Assembly: GCF_019904295.1 (NCBI RefSeq)
Contig: NZ_CP065362.1
Location: 434,001-498,000 of the forward strand
Direction of reading: 5' to 3'
Origin: Ruegeria sp. SCSIO 43209
Lineage (GTDB): Bacteria > Pseudomonadota > Alphaproteobacteria > Rhodobacterales > Rhodobacteraceae
Length of the DNA stretch: 64,000 bases
Positions 36,165 to 44,145 of the stretch are shown here, one piece after another. A program made the translations under genes and the position numbers. How positions within the stretch are numbered: position 1 is the stretch's first letter; every line of letters begins with the position of its first letter. The notes beneath the pieces were generated by a model. The model made no database searches. It was not told the origin of the DNA and saw nothing but the letters and a program-made list of their open reading frames with translations.

Positions 36165-38072
36165 TCAGCCGCCACTCGAGTTTGCTAACCCGGGCTGGGC
36201 AAAATCATTGGCGGGTGGTGTCAAATCCTGCGCACCGGTGCCGGGCATCAACTCGAAACCCAAATCGAATTGATCCAGGGTCGAAGCCAGTTGCGCTACG
36301 ATCTCGGCGTTGCCCTCAGACTGCGCGGTGCCATCAGCGAGCATCTCGGTCAATCTGCGCTCACCGGTCATGACCTTTTCCAAGTCCGTGCGGCTCAGAC
36401 TGATCGAAAGATCGGCGTCTTCCGCCACCTGATCGACGATATGAGTCAGAGTGGCATTGCTCATCTCGACAACGATGTTCTCGTCCCGGTCGGGGATCGA
36501 CAGGTTGATGGTGAACTCCATATCGGCGGCTTTGGCGCTATTGACACGAATGGCCAGAAAGTCGAGCCACATCGTGGTCTGCATGGCCTTGATCGTATCG
36601 GGACCGGTGGTCTCGATAGTAGCGCCCTGCGGAATACCGTTGCGCAGTTCGAACGCCGCACCAAGGAACGAGTTGCGGACCGAAGGGCTTTCCTTCTGAT
36701 ACCCGATCTGCTCGAACGCGTCGGCCAACAGGTCCTTGGCGGCCTGGTTCTGTGGTTCGGCGTAGACCAGTTTGTTTAGAATCTCGGTCGCTTCAAGATA
36801 TTTACCGGTGTCCACCAATTCCTGCCCTTTCGACAGGATTGGCTCGGCGCCGCCCATCATCTCGACAAACAGCGGCGCGCTGTCTTCTGGCGACAGAGGT
36901 GTGAGCGTGGTGGGGTTGGCATCCCAGTAGCCCAGATAACGGTTTATCACCGCCCGGCTGTTATGCTCGACCGAGCCATGATAGCTGCGCGCGGCCCATT
37001 GCTGCTGCAGGCTTTCCGGCACGTCATAGACGTTGTGAATCTGATTGATGGTCACGCCCTTGTTGGCCAGATTCAGCACCCCGTTGTTAAGATTGGCGTA
37101 AGTGTCACGCTGCGCACGCATCACTTCTTGAATGCGCTCATTTCCGTAACGGGGCCAAGAGTGAGAGGCGAACATCAACTCGGCATCCTGCCCAAACTTG
37201 TACAGCGCGTCATTGACATGCTTGGACCAGCTCAGCGCATCGCGCACCAGTGCGCCACGCAAGGTATAGATGTTGTGAATTGTGCCAGTGATGTTTTCCG
37301 CCGCCCAGAATGCCTTGAGGTCGGGGAAATAAGTATTCATCTCAGCAGGTGCTTCAGTACCCGGTGTATTTTGGAAGATCATACGCACGCCGTCTACGAT
37401 GATCTCTTCATACGCGTCCGAGACATAGCGGGTCGGTTCGATCAGGCCCGTGGTGCCAGCCGAGATGTTCTTGCCGATGGACTGATCCACATGGCCGAAC
37501 GGGCTGCGCGGCAGCAATACGCCGTATTGGAAAAACAGACGGCGGTTCATCACGTTGCCCGCATAGACGTTTTCGGAAACCGCATGTTCCATGAAACCTT
37601 CGGGCGCGATCACCTCCACACCGTTGGCCACGTCCTCATCGGTGATCACTCCGCGCACACCGCCATAATGGTCGGCGTGGGAATGCGAATAGACAACCGC
37701 CTTGACCGGCAGTTCGCCCACGGTGTCGTTCAGCAGCTTCAGCGCTGCTGCGGCAGTTTCCTTGGAGGCCAGCGGGTCAAAGATGATCCAGCCGGTATCG
37801 CCACGAATAAAAGTGATGTTGGACAGATCGAAGCCACGCACCTGATAGATGCTGTCGTCGAGAATCTCGTACAGGCCGAAATTCATGTTCAGGATCGCCT
37901 GACGCTGCAACGACGGGTGGATCGAGTCGAACTCTTTGCCCTCGAGCAGATAGTCATAGCTGCCGATGTCCCAGGCGACGGTGCCATCCTCGGTTTTGAT
38001 CTGGCGGTATTCTGGAACCGCAATTAGCCCCTTGCGGCTTTCTTCAAAGTCACGCTCGTCATCGAACGGCAT
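36165..38072 (-). CDS. Alkylsulfatase (SdsA1-like), 3' part separated by an IS element
   Basis: A 635-residue open frame containing the body of a class-III alkylsulfatase. The metallo-beta-lactamase motif HSHADHYGG is near residue 132, later metal ligands appear around AAENITGTIHNIYTLRGA and FASHSWPRYGN, and a SCP2-like C-terminal domain (FTINLSIPDRDENIVVEMSN) follows. Such enzymes cleave primary alkyl sulfates such as SDS. The N-terminal signal peptide and first ~53 residues are missing and are found 1.3 kb upstream, beyond an IS110-family insertion. The chosen ATG (MPFDDERDFEES) has AGGAG, contributed by the IS end, 10 bases upstream. If translated, the product lacks an export signal and may be nonfunctional. 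Confidence 0.85.
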   Translation of the reverse strand: MPFDDERDFEESRKGLIAVPEYRQIKTEDGTVAWDIGSYDYLLEGKEFDSIHPSLQRQAILNMNFGLYEILDDSIYQVRGFDLSNITFIRGDTGWIIFDPLASKETAAAALKLLNDTVGELPVKAVVYSHSHADHYGGVRGVITDEDVANGVEVIAPEGFMEHAVSENVYAGNVMNRRLFFQYGVLLPRSPFGHVDQSIGKNISAGTTGLIEPTRYVSDAYEEIIVDGVRMIFQNTPGTEAPAEMNTYFPDLKAFWAAENITGTIHNIYTLRGALVRDALSWSKHVNDALYKFGQDAELMFASHSWPRYGNERIQEVMRAQRDTYANLNNGVLNLANKGVTINQIHNVYDVPESLQQQWAARSYHGSVEHNSRAVINRYLGYWDANPTTLTPLSPEDSAPLFVEMMGGAEPILSKGQELVDTGKYLEATEILNKLVYAEPQNQAAKDLLADAFEQIGYQKESPSVRNSFLGAAFELRNGIPQGATIETTGPDTIKAMQTTMWLDFLAIRVNSAKAADMEFTINLSIPDRDENIVVEMSNATLTHIVDQVAEDADLSISLSRTDLEKVMTGERRLTEMLADGTAQSEGNAEIVAQLASTLDQFDLGFELMPGTGAQDLTPPANDFAQPGLANSSGG

Positions 38073-39418
38073 GTGTGGATGGCTCCTGCATAGCAAGACA
38101 TTTTTGATCTGATTTGTGCGTTTGTCAGAAGCAGTCATGTGTCCGGCCTGTTTGCGCGGTTTTGACCGCTGGCCTTGATGGGTTCCGCAAACCAGGTCCC
38201 TTACAGGTTAGCGGGCTGTAACGCCCGGGCCATTCGGCGGGGTGTCCTGGTTTTGGCGGCTGACTTATGCACCATCATCTCGCGGGTCTTGCTAACTCGA
38301 TGTTCCTTTCGTCTCAGACTACAGCGCGTGGGCTGTAAGGTTCGTTGCGGGTGAGCACCGCCCAGACGATCCGGGCTGTTTTGTTGGCCATGGCGACGGT
38401 CGCAACGCGGGCGGGTTTGCGTTCGAGTAGTGATGTCAGCCACTTGCTGGCGCGTTCGGGGTGTGACCTAGTTTGTCGGACCAATGATGTCATGCCGACA
38501 ACTAACAACGATCGCAGATACTGGTCGCCCATCTTGGTGATCCGTCCCAGCTTCTCCTTGCCGCCGCTGGATTTGTTCGCGGGCGTCAGACCAAGCCAGG
38601 CTGCGAACTCTCGACCATTGCGGAACTGGTGCCCGTCACCGATGCTGGCAATGATCGCGGAGGCCGTCACAGCGCCAACACCAGGGATCGTACGCAATAG
38701 GCGTACGCGTTCATCTTCTTTGGCCACCTGCTTGAGGCGCTCTTCGTACCAGCGGATCCGCTTGTGCAATGCCATGAGCTGCTCGCACAGATTGTGGATC
38801 ACTTCGTTGGCAATGTCAGGTAGGTCAAGAACCTCACCCAGAGTTATGTCTTCAGCAAACCCAATTACCCTGGCGAACCCTCGTGGGATAAAAATACCAA
38901 ACTCGGCAACCAGACCACGCAGATTGTTGATGAGTTGCGTTCTCTGGCGCACCAGAAGATCACGCGCCCGATGTAGGGACAGCAATGATTGCTGCTCGAC
39001 TGTCTTGATCGCAACAAAGCGCATGGTCGGACGGGTCACAGCCTCGCAGATCGCCTCGGCATCAATGGCGTCTGACTTCCCGCGTTTGACGTATGGCTTC
39101 ACGTACATCGGCGGGATCAATCGCACATCATGGCCCAATGCCGCGAGTTCGCGCGCCCAATGGTGTGCACTGCTGCAGGATTCCATGCCAATTAGGCAGG
39201 GCTCCAACTTGGCAAAGAACGGCAGAAACTGCGTCCGCCGCAACGGTTTGTTGAAAACAACTTCCTCGGTTGCGGAGATTCCGTGAACTTGAAAAACGTT
39301 CTTGGCGAGATCAACGCCGATTGTGGTAACTTGCATGGGGTGGCTCCTCTCATAAGCAGATTTTGACACCTGCACTATGGCGCATTGCGACGCCGGTTGA
39401 AGCAGGAGCCATCCACCC
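38073..39418 (-). mobile_element. IS110-family (IS1111-like) insertion sequence inside the sulfatase gene
   Basis: The element is about 1.34 kb. Perfect 14-bp inverted repeats TGGATGGCTCCTGC (38076-38089) and its complement (39402-39415) lie near its ends, typical of the subterminal repeats of IS1111-type elements; exact ends may extend a few bases further. It carries one transposase gene reading in the same direction as the interrupted sulfatase gene. ATG occurs on both flanks next to the ends, so either 3 bases were duplicated or one ATG belongs to the element. The element looks intact, so insertion is probably recent. Confidence 0.85.
38314..39336 (-). CDS. IS110 family transposase
   Basis: A 340-residue transposase, starting at ATG 39336 with GAGGAG upstream. 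The N-terminal DEDD domain shows IGVDLAKNVFQVHG (Asp9), LIGMESCSSAHHWARELA, and KSDAIDAEAICEAVTRPTM. The C-terminal transposase_20 domain includes LLRTIPGVGAVTASAIIASIGD and a serine region (GLTPANKSSGGKEKLGRITKMGD) with the conserved serine of IS110/IS1111 recombinases. No frameshift or stop is seen, so it could be active. A long open frame on the opposite strand is a shadow. Confidence 0.95.
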   Translation of the reverse strand: MQVTTIGVDLAKNVFQVHGISATEEVVFNKPLRRTQFLPFFAKLEPCLIGMESCSSAHHWARELAALGHDVRLIPPMYVKPYVKRGKSDAIDAEAICEAVTRPTMRFVAIKTVEQQSLLSLHRARDLLVRQRTQLINNLRGLVAEFGIFIPRGFARVIGFAEDITLGEVLDLPDIANEVIHNLCEQLMALHKRIRWYEERLKQVAKEDERVRLLRTIPGVGAVTASAIIASIGDGHQFRNGREFAAWLGLTPANKSSGGKEKLGRITKMGDQYLRSLLVVGMTSLVRQTRSHPERASKWLTSLLERKPARVATVAMANKTARIVWAVLTRNEPYSPRAVV

Positions 39419-39580
39419 CATCAGGTTATTGCGTTGGGTTTGCTGGAATTCGATCGTGTAATCCGAGGGCAGCTTGCCCTTCGGGTCAAAGTGCTGAGGA
39501 CTATCATCCTGCGCGACGGCAAGGCCTGAGGTCAGCGTCAAAAGGGTGACGGTCAAGAGTAAGGTGGTTCGACGGGGCAT
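39419..39580 (-). pseudogene. Alkylsulfatase 5' fragment (signal peptide and first ~53 residues)
   Basis: ATG 39580 begins MPRRTTLLLTVTLLTLTSGL, a signal peptide with cleavage after AVAQ, followed by DDSPQHFDPKGKLPSDYTIE and FQQTQRNNL. This is the N-terminal region found in alkylsulfatases before the P-F-x-D-E-R-D-F-E segment, which is at the start of the 36165-38072 frame. After Leu53 the frame runs into the IS sequence and stops. Joining the pieces without the IS gives one continuous frame of about 688 residues with a secretion signal, close to the normal family length. AGGAA lies ahead of the ATG. Confidence 0.85.
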
Positions 39581-39873
39581 ATATAATCGGTTCCTATCAT
39601 GAACGCTTCAAAAGAGATCGCAGCGCAGGAGGTCTGACGGGACGAACCACGAGGTTGAAATTCGTCCCGCCGGTGCATTGACGTCCAGAAGTGCCGAGAT
39701 GCGCGATCTTTTGGAAGCCGGGTGCCTGCCTGTACGACCAGCAGTGCGGCCCTCTTATCCGCAGAATTTTTCCCGAGAAGTGCAAACATGTTGCCACCTG
39801 TCGAAAAACACATGTATCAACGAGGCCAACATAATGGTTTTCCTTGGTTTTCCCGAGGCAGAGGGATATTGAA

Positions 39874-41571
39874 GTGGATACTACCGAGCGCGAAATTCGG
39901 GTACAGATGCAACGTATCCTGGATCATCCGGATTTCACCGCCAGCCCCAAACGCCGCGCATTTCTGAACTATATCATCGAGGAATATCTGGCCGGTCGTT
40001 CAGATCAGATCAAAGGCGTGTCGATTGCCATGTCGGTCTTTGACCGCGACGAAAGCTTCGACCAGCAGGTCGATCCGATTGTCCGACTTGAGGCGCGGCG
40101 ACTAAGGCAGGAGATTGACACCTACTATGCCGGGCCCGGTCGGGGCGATCCGATACGTCTCACCATGCCCAAAGGAGGATACGCGCCGCGGTTCGAAAAA
40201 TCTTCACTGCCCAGCCCTGATCAGGCACCTGCTGATGCCCGGCCAAATGCCGGGTTCAGCGGACGACGACGCGCTGGGATTGGACTGGCTGTCGCCGTTG
40301 GCCTGGCATTGTTTGGGCTAATCTGGGGATTGACCCGTTCAGGGACGCCTGAGGAACAGGCAAATCACAGCTTGCCCAAAGGGCCCGTCGTGGCTGTACT
40401 GCCCTTTGAAACTCTGGGAGAGGGCCCCGAGTACCTCGCCGATGGTCTTACCCGGCAGTTGACGACCGAGTTGATCCGGTTCCGGGACATCTGGGTCTTG
40501 CCCCTTGGCAGCACACTGCATTCTGGTGAAACTGAGATTGATACGACGAGCTTGCGTACAGAATTCAACGCCGATTTCGCGCTGGAAGGCAATGTGATGG
40601 ACAGGGGCGACACCTTGCGCCTGTCCGCACGCCTCATTGATCTGAAAGACCGAAGATATATCTGGTCGCAAAGCTATGAGGTCAGCAATACCTCCGAGGA
40701 AATTTATGCGGTACAGGACAGCATTATCCGAGATGTAATGGGTAAACTGGCCGGGAAATACGGGCTACTGACGCTTGGCGCGATGCGAGATGCCGATAGA
40801 ATTCCACCCAACAATCGCGATGCTTATGACTGTGTGCTTGGTTATTACAGCTATCAGGTAACCATCAATCTGGATCGCCATGCCGAAATCAAATCCTGCA
40901 TCCTGAACGCGCTTGAGAAGGCTCCGGATTATGCCGAGGCCTGGGCGGTGCTGTCGAACCTGTATCTGCAACAGATACGTTTTGGGCTGGGCGGAAATCG
41001 CGAACAGATTCTGGCCGCAGCCGATGCCGCAGCACGCCGGGCGGTCGAGATCGACCCAAATCTGGCGGCGGGACATCTGATGATGGCCAATATGCGGTTC
41101 GTGCTCGGTGATTTTGCCGGGTTCCGAGAGGCCGGGCAACGGGCGATTGACCTGAATCCGAATGACACCGACATTCTGGCCCATTACGGGATGCGTCTGG
41201 CGTTCAGTGGCGAATGGGACAAAGGACTTGCTATTGTAGACCGGGCAATCGCTCTGAACCCTGTGCATCCTCAGTGGTATCTGTTTCCGCGGGTTTTTTA
41301 CGAGTTCGACCGGGGCGACTATGAAGCGGCGCTGGCACAATTGGAACAAATCGATATGCCAGGTTTCTTCTGGACCCATCTATGGCAGGCCGCGCTACAC
41401 AGCAAACTGGGAAATGGGGAACAGGCCCAGGCGGGTCTACGCAGCTTGTTGGTTCTACGCCCAGATTTTTCATCTGTTGCATCGGATATACTTGCCATTT
41501 GGCAACTTGACGCCACTTTTAAGGAGAACCTGTTGGCCAGCCTCCAGAAGGCTGGTTTGTCAGATTCTTGA
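39874..41571 (+). CDS. Membrane-anchored TolB-like/TPR regulatory protein
   Basis: A protein of 565 residues from a GTG at 39874 preceded by GAGGG; upstream TTG starts are possible. Residues ~5-110 match an N-terminal domain common in alphaproteobacterial regulators (VQMQRILDHPDFTASPKRRA ... QVDPIVRLEARRLRQEI ... IRLTMPKGGYAP). A single transmembrane helix follows at ~131-153 (GIGLAVAVGLALFGLIWGL). Then comes a TolB-like segment (VVAVLPFETLGEGPEYLADG ... LEGNVMDRGDTLRLSARLID) and TPR repeats to the end (AVEIDPNLAAGHLMMANMRF, AIDLNPNDTDILAHYGMRLA). Proteins with this order are often one-component or adenylate-cyclase-linked regulators. It is divergent from the sulfatase gene, which may be its target. 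Confidence 0.75.
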   Translation: MDTTEREIRVQMQRILDHPDFTASPKRRAFLNYIIEEYLAGRSDQIKGVSIAMSVFDRDESFDQQVDPIVRLEARRLRQEIDTYYAGPGRGDPIRLTMPKGGYAPRFEKSSLPSPDQAPADARPNAGFSGRRRAGIGLAVAVGLALFGLIWGLTRSGTPEEQANHSLPKGPVVAVLPFETLGEGPEYLADGLTRQLTTELIRFRDIWVLPLGSTLHSGETEIDTTSLRTEFNADFALEGNVMDRGDTLRLSARLIDLKDRRYIWSQSYEVSNTSEEIYAVQDSIIRDVMGKLAGKYGLLTLGAMRDADRIPPNNRDAYDCVLGYYSYQVTINLDRHAEIKSCILNALEKAPDYAEAWAVLSNLYLQQIRFGLGGNREQILAAADAAARRAVEIDPNLAAGHLMMANMRFVLGDFAGFREAGQRAIDLNPNDTDILAHYGMRLAFSGEWDKGLAIVDRAIALNPVHPQWYLFPRVFYEFDRGDYEAALAQLEQIDMPGFFWTHLWQAALHSKLGNGEQAQAGLRSLLVLRPDFSSVASDILAIWQLDATFKENLLASLQKAGLSDS

Positions 41572-42137
41572 CCGGCTTATCCAGTTTCCGCACACCTATT
41601 CATCGGTGGGTTTCACAGTTATCTGGAATCGCACCACCCTTGTACGCAGCAATAAGTAAACCACGTCAGATGGCTGACTTTATATCATCAGATCGTCGTT
41701 CGATTTTCTAGCTTTCACGCAAGCGGGCCAACGGTCTTTGCCAGTCCATGTCTGGAATGGTTTGTCAGAGTTGGCGTTTTTTTTGGGACGGCCTTTTACG
41801 TAGTTTCGGCATTGCAAAACACTTTGCTCATCGGTGCTAAACATGCGGAAGTTGATCACCTGTAGCCTGAAAGAAGCGCGCTTCTGGGTGGGATATGTCA
41901 ATTCGATGCGCCAACATGCAAGGCAATCGAAACGCGTCTTTGGAAGATCTGCGCGACACTGTTCACCCACCCAATCAGGCCGGTTTCTTTAACTGTTACA
42001 ACTGAAACGTTTATTCGGCATTAGAGCACTCCTTCTCTGGTCAGAATTTACCCCAAATTACGAATTCTGTTCGGACCCTTTTCTGAGTCACGGCCAAGGC
42101 CCCGTTCGATAAACCACTGAGTAATCTGCAGCCATTA
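41572..42137. other. 566-base region between convergent genes
   Basis: The TPR gene ends at 41571 and the lipoprotein gene ends at 42138 on the other strand. No terminator with a clear T-run was found. The only coding candidate is the small frame at 41680-41970 (minus), listed separately. Confidence 0.5.
41680..41970 (-). CDS. Possible small cysteine-containing protein
   Basis: A 96-codon frame starting with GTG; several GGGT-like bases precede it but no clear ribosome binding site. It has cysteines in CRADLPKTRFDCLACWRIEL and later CRNYVKGRPKKN, a pattern compatible with a metal-binding or zinc-ribbon-like small protein and a basic C-terminus. Codon use is reasonably like that of neighbouring genes. 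I do not recognise a family, and it could be accidental. Confidence 0.35.
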   Translation of the reverse strand: MGEQCRADLPKTRFDCLACWRIELTYPTQKRASFRLQVINFRMFSTDEQSVLQCRNYVKGRPKKNANSDKPFQTWTGKDRWPACVKARKSNDDLMI

Positions 42138-42491
42138 CTAGCCCACCACACCGTGACCACGCACCTGCATGCAGTTCACAAGCACATGACGCCGCGCCAT
42201 TTCGTCATTGTACTGGCCGCGCACAGATCCGACTATGCCACCTGCGATCGCACCTCCGATGACATCTTCCTTCTCGCCAACAACCCAACCAGTAACCGCG
42301 CCATCAATAGCGCCGAACGTAGCATCCATTTTACGCTGCCCAGGATTGAAACTCGCGGCCATCAATCGGCATTCAGCCTCATCTGTGTAGAAGGTCGCAT
42401 TCCTGGTTCCGTCAACCATCAGTGGCTTCTGCATCGGGTACTGAGTGCATGCGGTAAGACTGATGAGAGCAACAAAAATGAACTTTTTCAT
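42138..42491 (-). CDS. Small lipoprotein with glycine-zipper segment
   Basis: A protein of 117 residues. The signal sequence MKKFIFVALISLTAC has a lipobox (L-T-A-C), so Cys15 becomes lipidated. The mature part has an aromatic/basic start, cysteines in DEAECRLM and VNCMQVRG, and the glycine-rich segment FGAIDGAVTGWVVGEKEDVIGGAIAGG (written here as adjoining parts, about residues 59-85) that resembles glycine-zipper outer-membrane lipoproteins. GGAAAG precedes the ATG. No specific function is known; likely an outer-membrane or periplasmic lipoprotein. The palindrome at 42602-42620 lies upstream of it. Confidence 0.8.
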   Translation of the reverse strand: MKKFIFVALISLTACTQYPMQKPLMVDGTRNATFYTDEAECRLMAASFNPGQRKMDATFGAIDGAVTGWVVGEKEDVIGGAIAGGIVGSVRGQYNDEMARRHVLVNCMQVRGHGVVG

Positions 42492-42601
42492 CGCAGCTTT
42501 CCTTTCGGGAATCGAAGTAATTGCTTGGCGTACGCGCTAAACTTGCCTGCCTAGGCAGATCTCATTTAGGAAGTTTACGATTGTCGAAAAATAGCCCCGC
42601 C

Positions 42602-42620
42602 ATTTTACGCAGCGTAAAAT
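42602..42620. promoter_or_regulatory. Perfect 19-bp palindrome ATTTTACGC-A-GCGTAAAAT
   Basis: The arms are 9 bp and exactly complementary around a single central base, so it is a protein-binding dyad rather than an RNA hairpin. It lies about 111 bases upstream of the lipoprotein start on the minus strand. The regulator is unknown; it is not the LysR dyad described near 44115. Confidence 0.6.
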
Positions 42621-42721
42621 TGCATTTGTTTCGCTGGCTCGGTCGCAAACTTCTCTGGCGCATGAATACAGCGCCTTTCTTGCGCAGCTAAGTTGGCTAA
42701 CTAGGCAACTAGATTAACGCG

Positions 42722-42750
42722 AAAAAACCGTCGGCCCAGCATGCCGAAGG
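42722..42750 (-). terminator. Intrinsic terminator downstream of acyl-CoA dehydrogenase
   Basis: On the minus strand the sequence reads CCTTCGGC-ATGCTGG-GCCGACGG followed by TTTTTT. The 8-bp stem has one mismatch and a T-run of six follows, a typical rho-independent terminator about 83 bases after the dehydrogenase stop. Confidence 0.75.
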
Positions 42751-42832
42751 CGTGACGGCACGCAGACGCGTAGGGCTGCGGCACAAGAAAGTCGGCGGCC
42801 CGAAAGTCCTTTTTCAATTTTTATAGGGTCTT

Positions 42833-44050
42833 CTATTCAGCCGCGTAACGCTCCATGTCGGCAAGGCGCGAATATCCGTCCCGCGTCTGTGGTGTTTTAA
42901 TGCCTAGAATATTTCCGGCGATTTGGGTCCGGAGAATCTGTGCGGTCCCGCCGCCGATAGTGAACATGCGCACATCGCGATACATCCGCTCCAGAGGTTC
43001 ACGATCGCTGTAGCCGCGCGCGCCGAACATCTGCAGCGCATCGCTGACCACCTTAATAGCCATCTCGGACGCAAAAAGCTTGGCGCGGGCGGCCATGGTC
43101 ATATCGGGATACTGACTGCCGTTTGGGCCACGCGATCGTGCCGCTTCATGGAGCAGCAGCCTAGCTGCATGAACTTTCGTGTCCATATCGGCCAGCATCC
43201 ATTGAAGCCCCTGGAATTCTGCAAGCGGGCGCCCGAACTGTTCACGTTGAACGAGGTAGCGTTTTGCATGTTCAAGTGCCCCTGCCGCAACACCCATAGC
43301 AACTGCTCCCGCACCGACGCGTTGCGAATTGTAAGCGTTCATCAGGTCGGCAAAGCCACGCTTCAATCCTGAAGGCGGTTTGACCAGCCATTTCTCGTTG
43401 ATCTCGACATTTTCGAACCGCAATTCTGCTTCGGGCATACCGCAAAGGCCCATCGTGTATTCGCGACCCACCACGGTGAACCCCTTGGGCGTATCTCCTG
43501 ACATCGGATCGGCAAACAGAATGAAACCGCCAATCCCCTGATCGGCGCCTGCCTCATCGAGCACGCGGGCAAAGATCAGGTACAGCTTCGAGACCCCTCC
43601 ACCAGTGATCCAATGCTTGGACCCGTTGAGGATGTATGTGCGACCCTGTTTCCGCGCGGTAGTCTGCATATCGGTCGCGGCACTTCCCGAGTCAGGTTCG
43701 GTTATGCAGATCGCAGGCTTATCTCCTGCCAGGACATGCTGAGCACAAAAAGCCTTCTGCTCGTCATTGCCGTACCCCATGACCGCACTGATGCCACCCA
43801 TGTTGCCCTCGACAACGATGCGGGCGGTCAGGGTGCAGGCTTTTGCGATCTCTTCGACCACCATGGTGACGTCCAAAAAACTCGCGCCCTGCCCACCATA
43901 TTTCTTTGCAATGGTCATACCCATGATGCCAGCATCGGCCAATTCGCCAACATTCTGCCAGCAATACCTGCGCGATCTGTCCCAATCTGCGGCACGTTTC
44001 TCAAATTCTGGGGCCAGTTCTTTCGCAACGTTCACAAGCGGATGCGGCAT
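42833..44050 (-). CDS. Acyl-CoA dehydrogenase family protein
   Basis: A protein of 405 residues. It dehydrogenates acyl-CoA esters to enoyl-CoA with FAD, passing electrons to ETF. Visible signatures include the substrate and flavin segment ICITEPDSGSAATDM, ILNGSKHWITGGGVSKLYLI, GRPLAEFQGLQWMLADMD, and the C-terminal QMFGARGYSDREPLERMYRDVRMFTIGGGTAQI (in two adjoining parts), where the conserved Gly-Thr loop is GGGTAQI. It starts 95 bases from a divergent LysR gene. Substrate chain length is not evident; the downstream terminator suggests a single-gene transcript. Confidence 0.9.
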   Translation of the reverse strand: MPHPLVNVAKELAPEFEKRAADWDRSRRYCWQNVGELADAGIMGMTIAKKYGGQGASFLDVTMVVEEIAKACTLTARIVVEGNMGGISAVMGYGNDEQKAFCAQHVLAGDKPAICITEPDSGSAATDMQTTARKQGRTYILNGSKHWITGGGVSKLYLIFARVLDEAGADQGIGGFILFADPMSGDTPKGFTVVGREYTMGLCGMPEAELRFENVEINEKWLVKPPSGLKRGFADLMNAYNSQRVGAGAVAMGVAAGALEHAKRYLVQREQFGRPLAEFQGLQWMLADMDTKVHAARLLLHEAARSRGPNGSQYPDMTMAARAKLFASEMAIKVVSDALQMFGARGYSDREPLERMYRDVRMFTIGGGTAQILRTQIAGNILGIKTPQTRDGYSRLADMERYAAE

Positions 44051-44114
44051 GCGTGTCCCTCGTCTCTGTTTCTTAACAGAATACGCTTGCAGTAATACAA
44101 CACAATCGAATAAA

Positions 44115-44133
44115 ATTGGATATCTAATCCAAT
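44115..44133. promoter_or_regulatory. Inverted repeat in the acdh/lysR divergent promoter
   Basis: ATTGGAT-ATCTA-ATCCAAT has 7-bp perfect arms with a 5-base centre, 12 bases upstream of the LysR ATG and about 65 bases upstream of the dehydrogenase start. LysR-type regulators bind interrupted dyads in divergent promoters, so this is a good candidate for an autoregulatory/activator site. Confidence 0.6.
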
Positions 44134-44145
44134 ATACCTTAACTT

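Larger units (their letters stand above)
42492..42832. other. 341-base intergenic region with palindrome and terminator
   Basis: It lies between the lipoprotein start and the acyl-CoA dehydrogenase stop, both minus strand. It contains a rho-independent terminator (42722-42750) for the dehydrogenase and a perfect 19-bp palindrome (42602-42620) in the lipoprotein promoter region. No other gene is seen. Confidence 0.7.

Noticed and set aside
35983..36273. Small plus-strand frame overlapping the sulfatase 3' end
   Set aside because: Largely antisense to the sulfatase C-terminus and without motifs or ribosome binding site.
36963..38027. 354-residue plus-strand frame opposite the sulfatase
   Set aside because: Shadow of the alkylsulfatase, which has clear motifs in the minus frame.
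38345..39286. 313-residue plus-strand frame opposite the IS110 transposase
   Set aside because: Shadow of the transposase gene; no conserved motif and no ribosome binding site.
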